Of a stretch of DNA of 17,060 bases, positions 14,000 to 17,060 are shown in pieces. Under the pieces are notes generated by a model. It was given only the letters and a program-made list of their open reading frames with translations, was not told the origin of the DNA and did no database searches. The translations under genes were made by a program, and so were the position numbers. The stretch's first letter is position 1; each line of letters starts with the position of its first letter. The stretch covers positions 1 through 17,060 of the forward strand of contig PRDV01000081.1 in assembly GCA_003174035.1 (NCBI GenBank), in the 5' to 3' direction. This DNA comes from Candidatus Babelota bacterium. GTDB lineage: Bacteria > Babelota > Babeliae > Babelales > Babelaceae.

Positions 14000-14229
14000 A
14001 TTTACTGGCTCTGATCTACAAAGAAAAAAATCAATAGGGTCTTGCGTAAAAGCGATGATCAATATAATGGGGTATAAGACCAATGTACTTAGCGCATCAA
14101 TTTTTAATTCTAAGCTTATAGGACATTGCGAATGACCGTCCAAAATATTATAGCGCCACATGAGCTATATTTTCTAGTTTTTCAATCTTACTCAGTTTTG
14201 GTCCTTTTCTGAGAAGGTTCTTTATTTTA
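14000..14229. other. Non-coding stretch between the small ORF and the LRR gene
   Basis: I see no supported gene here. Short frames exist on both strands, but none has a ribosome site. CTCAG (14192-14196) and CTGAG (14210-14214) could form a short 5-bp hairpin followed by a T-rich run on the plus strand. This may be decayed sequence. Confidence 0.4.
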
Positions 14230-14784
14230 TTAGGATTTTTTTTCTAAAGCACGTTTGTATTTTTCCAGTTCCTTTCTTCCATTCTCGATAGCTTTTTGAA
14301 GTTGCTCAGGTAGGTCCTTCGAGAAAGTAAGTGGATTGTTTTCGATCACTAAACAAGTTAGTTCTTGTAGTTGGTTTAATGCTTGCCAGTGAATAGTACC
14401 TAACTGGTTATCAGAAAGCCATAATGTCTGCAATTGAGGGCAGTGCTTGAGTAGGTCAGCAGGAATAGCAGTTAATTGGCTAGTATCAAGCCGTAATGCC
14501 TGTAATCGAGGGCAGTGCTTGAGTAGATCAGCAGAGATAGTGGTTAATTGGTTAACAGAAAGCCCTAATGCCTGCAATTGAGGGCAGTGCTTGAGTAGAT
14601 CAGCAGAGATAGTGGTTAATTGGTTAACAGAAAACCCTAATGCCTGCAATTGAGGGCAGTGACTGAGTAAGTCAGCAGAGATAGCAGTTAATTTGTTAGA
14701 ACTTAAATCAATTTTCTTTAATAGTTTAGGATCAATATCATATTTATAAAGCTTATAAATAAAAATCAGCGTTAGTTTTTTCAT
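14230..14784 (-). CDS. Leucine-rich-repeat protein, 184 residues
   Basis: The ATG at 14784 follows AGAAGGAACCC. The N-terminus (MKKLTLIFIYKLYKYD) is only a short hydrophobic start and not a convincing signal peptide. Residues 24-31 give a first partial unit, then four exact-length 24-residue LRR units run 32-55, 56-79, 80-103 and 104-127 with pattern LT-x-ISADLL-x-HCPQLQAL-x-LS-x-NQ, and a divergent unit follows to about 151. The end (157-184) is a charged helix (LPEQLQKAIENGRKELEKY). LRR domains of this type are protein-binding scaffolds and are common among effectors of intracellular bacteria. With five to six units the arc is short, and there is no visible partner domain, so this may be a trimmed copy of a longer LRR protein. 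It is transcribed away from its neighbour and appears to be a single-gene unit. Binding partner unknown. Confidence 0.85.
   Translation of the reverse strand: MKKLTLIFIYKLYKYDIDPKLLKKIDLSSNKLTAISADLLSHCPQLQALGFSVNQLTTISADLLKHCPQLQALGLSVNQLTTISADLLKHCPRLQALRLDTSQLTAIPADLLKHCPQLQTLWLSDNQLGTIHWQALNQLQELTCLVIENNPLTFSKDLPEQLQKAIENGRKELEKYKRALEKKS
14404..14691 (-). repeat. Four tandem 72-bp units encoding the LRRs
   Basis: Each unit encodes one 24-residue LRR. The stretches 14521-14592 and 14593-14664 differ at only 3 of 72 positions by direct comparison, while outer units are more diverged. This points to recent duplication or gene conversion in the middle of the array. Confidence 0.85.
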
Positions 14785-14884
14785 GGGTTCCTTCTGAACT
14801 GTACAAATTGTTCTTGAATTGATAAGGATTCCTTCATTATGTAAGTAACTGGAGTTCGATCTAAGAATTTTACACTACAAGCCC

Positions 14885-14890
14885 ATTATA
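14885..14890 (-). promoter_or_regulatory. -10 element for the LRR gene
   Basis: The minus strand reads TATAAT exactly here, with TTTGTG 16 bases upstream as a loose -35 and a run of eight A residues in the spacer. The start codon lies about 100 bases downstream. Confidence 0.45.
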
Positions 14891-15008
14891 GTACTTTTTT
14901 TTAGCTCACAAATAAGGGAGTAATGGACAAGGGAACTTACAAGTATTTTCTACCATACTGATGAATTTTGCAAGCAGTTTGAACAATGAGCAAAGGCAGT
15001 ATCGGATC

Positions 15009-15037
15009 TTGACAAGTGCAGCTATATTATTTAAAAG
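15009..15037 (+). promoter_or_regulatory. Promoter for the Sel1-repeat gene
   Basis: TTGACA (15009-15014) is a perfect -35. With 17 bases of spacing the -10 would be TAAAAG (15032-15037), 4 of 6. The leader to the ATG at 15083 is about 40 bases. Confidence 0.45.
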
Positions 15038-15082
15038 ATACTATAGTTGTTAAGGAGTATTCAGTAAGTTAGAGGAGTAGGC

Positions 15083-16909
15083 ATGCAGGCATATTATTTA
15101 CTAGTGACGATGGTAGCCTTTTTTTTATTACATGTTCCCACTCTGGCCATGGAATTGACGAAAGATATAGTGGTGGGTGATACGGTTATCTCCGATGTAA
15201 CTAAACGGTTGAAAGAATTGCTTATGAGTAGCAATCGACAGAAGCTTGTGGAGGTTTTAGAGGCCGAACATAAGCTTTTAAGAATCAAAACAGAAAAAGT
15301 GGGATTGTTACGCGACTTTTTAAAGAATGCCTCGGATGCAGATGCTGTGTTACAACAGCAGTCTAGAAAAGTGATCGAAATCAATGAGCAGATAGCAGAC
15401 GAGACAAAAAGGATCGATATGCTTCGGCGGACAGTCGATGCATCAGAAGCATCAGAAAAAAAAGAAACCAAATTTTCTTTAGAAGAACCCATTGCAAGGC
15501 TAAGAAGTTGTAGTTTGCCACTACCACGTCTATCCCCACTAATTATCAGTAGCTCATTAGTAGAGCAGGCAGAAGGAATCATGATTTCACCTGTATTCAA
15601 AGCAGTTAGTGATACAACCGATACACCAGAGAAATTCAAGCATAATCGGCCAAGAAGAGTCGGCCTTAAAGAGAGTGATGATTCAAAAAATAGCGGCAGC
15701 CTAAGAAAATCGCTGGGTGTTGATGATGAACTTGTAACACTTAAGCGAGACCTCAAGGGCCATAATTTTTCTTCACCCCGTGCTATCAAAGAATTTGGTA
15801 CGTGGATGCCCTCTTCTATCCAATTTCTTCCAGAAAGCATTTTTAAATGTAGGACTCCCCGTGAAGAAGCACCAGTAAAGTTATCCGTTTTGCAGGGTAC
15901 ATCTCAAGAGCAATTTGCGTTAGCACTTGCATTCGAAGAAGGTCGTTCAGTAGCTCGTGATCAGCGACAAGCAATATTTTGGTATCACGAGGCAGCAAAC
16001 AGAAAAAATGCGCAAGCACAAATGAATTTAGCGCTTTGTTTTGCAAAAGGGCTTGGTGTTGAGCGAAATTTCGAACAAGCTTTTTTTTGGATTCACCAAG
16101 CTGCTGAAGCTCATCTTGAACAGGCTTTACTCGCGTTAGGTCTTTGCTATTTTTATGGAGAGGGTACTAAAAAAAATATGGTTTTATCGCGCGAGATCTT
16201 TCAACAGCTGGCGGATAAGGGAAACAGCTATGCCCTTAGTTATTTGGGTCTTAGCTATCTTAATGACGATAATCACAAAGCGATCACGCATTTTGAGAAG
16301 TTACTCGATTCAGAAATACTACTCAGGCTGGAGAAGGAAAGCTCTATGGTATTTTTTAATCTTGGATTACTCTATGCACACACCAGCCAAATTGAAAAGT
16401 CGCTGAAAATGTATTTTCGAGCGGCAGCCCAGGGGCATGGACCGGCTCAAGTGAACTTAGCCTTATTACATCAATTTGGCGTTGGAACACCCAAAAATTT
16501 AGCAGAAGCTATAAAATGGTATGCTAGGGCTGCTCAAAAGGAATATCCACCTGCACTTTTCTATCTTTCGCTTTGTTATGCCGATCTTAACGATTCTCAT
16601 TATAATGCGACTGAAGCTGAAATTCTTAAAAAGAAGGCTGCATTTCATAAGTTTCCTCCTGCACAATATGCCGTTGGAATGGATTTCTGGAATGGATCCT
16701 CTAAAGTTGATAAGGATTATGTGCGGGCGGTTACCTGGTTGAAAAATGCAGCTAAGATGGGCCATCATGGTTCATATTATCAGCTTGGTGTGGCATATGA
16801 AAATGGTTTTGGCATAGAGCAGGATACGGAAAAAGCCATAATGTGCTATAAACTGGCATCCGGCATTTCTATTGGTATGCATCAATTAGCTTTCTTATTC
16901 GATAACTAG
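15083..16909 (+). CDS. Secreted Sel1-repeat (SLR) protein with N-terminal coiled coil
   Basis: This encodes 608 residues; AGAGGAG lies just before the ATG. Signal peptide 1-22 (LLVTMVAFFLLHVPTLA). Residues 40-120 are a charged heptad-like helix, probably a coiled coil. Residues 121-265 are Ser/Lys-rich and likely disordered. Sel1-like repeats fill 275-605, with the signature A-x-x-x-L-G-x-x-Y-x-x-G-x-G-V-x-x-x-x-x-x-A-x-x-W-x-x-x-A-A. Clear units are at about 280-307, 312-343, 347-376, 384-405, 455-485, 491-521, 526-557 and 563-592 (e.g. ALCFAKGLGVERNFEQAFFW, LGVAYENGFGIEQDTEKAIM). A TPR-like unit sits at 424-449. Sel1 repeats are alpha-helical scaffolds for protein interactions. Secreted SLR proteins such as Legionella EnhC and LpnE act in host-cell interaction. 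It lacks the cluster family's C-terminal membrane segment, so it is probably soluble outside the inner membrane. Partner unknown. Confidence 0.92.
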   Translation: MQAYYLLVTMVAFFLLHVPTLAMELTKDIVVGDTVISDVTKRLKELLMSSNRQKLVEVLEAEHKLLRIKTEKVGLLRDFLKNASDADAVLQQQSRKVIEINEQIADETKRIDMLRRTVDASEASEKKETKFSLEEPIARLRSCSLPLPRLSPLIISSSLVEQAEGIMISPVFKAVSDTTDTPEKFKHNRPRRVGLKESDDSKNSGSLRKSLGVDDELVTLKRDLKGHNFSSPRAIKEFGTWMPSSIQFLPESIFKCRTPREEAPVKLSVLQGTSQEQFALALAFEEGRSVARDQRQAIFWYHEAANRKNAQAQMNLALCFAKGLGVERNFEQAFFWIHQAAEAHLEQALLALGLCYFYGEGTKKNMVLSREIFQQLADKGNSYALSYLGLSYLNDDNHKAITHFEKLLDSEILLRLEKESSMVFFNLGLLYAHTSQIEKSLKMYFRAAAQGHGPAQVNLALLHQFGVGTPKNLAEAIKWYARAAQKEYPPALFYLSLCYADLNDSHYNATEAEILKKKAAFHKFPPAQYAVGMDFWNGSSKVDKDYVRAVTWLKNAAKMGHHGSYYQLGVAYENGFGIEQDTEKAIMCYKLASGISIGMHQLAFLFDN

Positions 16910-16976
16910 TTATTGATGCATAATCATTTTGATATTCCTTGAAATGGGTATGTGCACGAACTAATGACCGAATCGA

Positions 16977-17016
16977 GCTGCCTTACCCCCTTGATTTATC
17001 AATGGGGTAAGGCAGC
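16977..17016 (+). terminator. Strong 13-bp hairpin after the Sel1 gene
   Basis: GCTGCCTTACCCC (16977-16989) pairs perfectly with GGGGTAAGGCAGC (17004-17016). Inside, TTGA and TCAA can add 4 bp around TTTA. The downstream stretch is only moderately T-rich (CGTCCTTATTGTGTTTT), so termination may be imperfect. It sits 67 bases after the stop codon. Confidence 0.65.
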
Positions 17017-17024
17017 CGTCCTTA

Positions 17025-17053
17025 TTGTGTTTTGGAAATTTGCATGGTATGAT
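17025..17053 (+). promoter_or_regulatory. Promoter of the next gene beyond the window
   Basis: TTGTGT (17025-17030), a 17-base spacer and TATGAT (17048-17053) with the extended -10 TG at 17045-17046. It points out of the right edge of the window. Confidence 0.5.
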
Positions 17054-17060
17054 TGCGCCA

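Noticed and set aside
13979..14161. 60-codon minus-strand frame
   Set aside because: There is no Shine-Dalgarno before its ATG, no recognisable motif, and it overlaps the small ORF end.
14404..14691. CRISPR-like array of 72-bp repeats
   Set aside because: There are no spacers: the units abut directly and encode in-frame LRRs.
14923..14961. 12-codon ORF after AAGGGAG
   Set aside because: Too short, with no promoter close enough to support it and nothing else pointing to expression.
15094..15840. 248-codon open frame on the minus strand
   Set aside because: It lies wholly opposite the Sel1-repeat gene, is Ser-rich and lacks a ribosome site; the plus-strand frame has a signal peptide and clear Sel1 repeats.

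Overview
The window looks like part of the chromosome of a diderm (Gram-negative type) bacterium that lives with or inside a eukaryotic host. A TamB-type outer-membrane biogenesis gene gives the diderm envelope. Ankyrin, RBR-type RING-IBR-RING, leucine-rich-repeat and Sel1 proteins, nearly all with Sec signal peptides, give the host-associated lifestyle. This mix fits Candidatus Dependentiae (TM6) or another intracellular lineage such as Chlamydiae or Legionellales. The phylum is inference; no marker gene here fixes it.

Layout. 1-1750: the 3' part of a tamB-like gene and, 8 bases later, a membrane-anchored phospholipase D-like protein. 1751-2085: spacer with a 14-base palindrome. 2086-12615: seven consecutive same-strand genes for secreted proteins of one architecture: signal peptide, variable N-terminal part (usually one degenerate ankyrin unit), Pro/Ala/Gln/Gly-rich linker, then one C-terminal hydrophobic segment with aromatic and basic flanks. 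The third carries an RBR module with an intact IBR zinc site and the catalytic-type RING2 cysteine. They appear to form four transcription units: 2086-3273 (closed by a good terminator), 3431-4321, 4449-9262 (three genes) and 9371-12615 (two genes). 12564-13517: convergent RluA/RluD-type pseudouridine synthase, overlapping the last cluster gene by 52 bases. 13518-14229: no large gene, but a GC-rich segment with strong RNA-like pairing and a 26-codon ORF behind a good promoter and Shine-Dalgarno. 14230-14784: a minus-strand leucine-rich-repeat protein. 15083-16909: a secreted Sel1-repeat protein followed by a 13-bp perfect hairpin and, at the edge, a promoter for the next gene.

Working model (inference). 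The cluster is an expanded family of exported, C-terminally anchored proteins that swap N-terminal modules on a conserved C-terminal anchor. The RBR member is the best candidate for acting on host ubiquitin. The LRR and Sel1 proteins may belong to the same host-interaction repertoire, while TamB and the pseudouridine synthase are housekeeping. I ran no searches; all family calls are from reading motifs.
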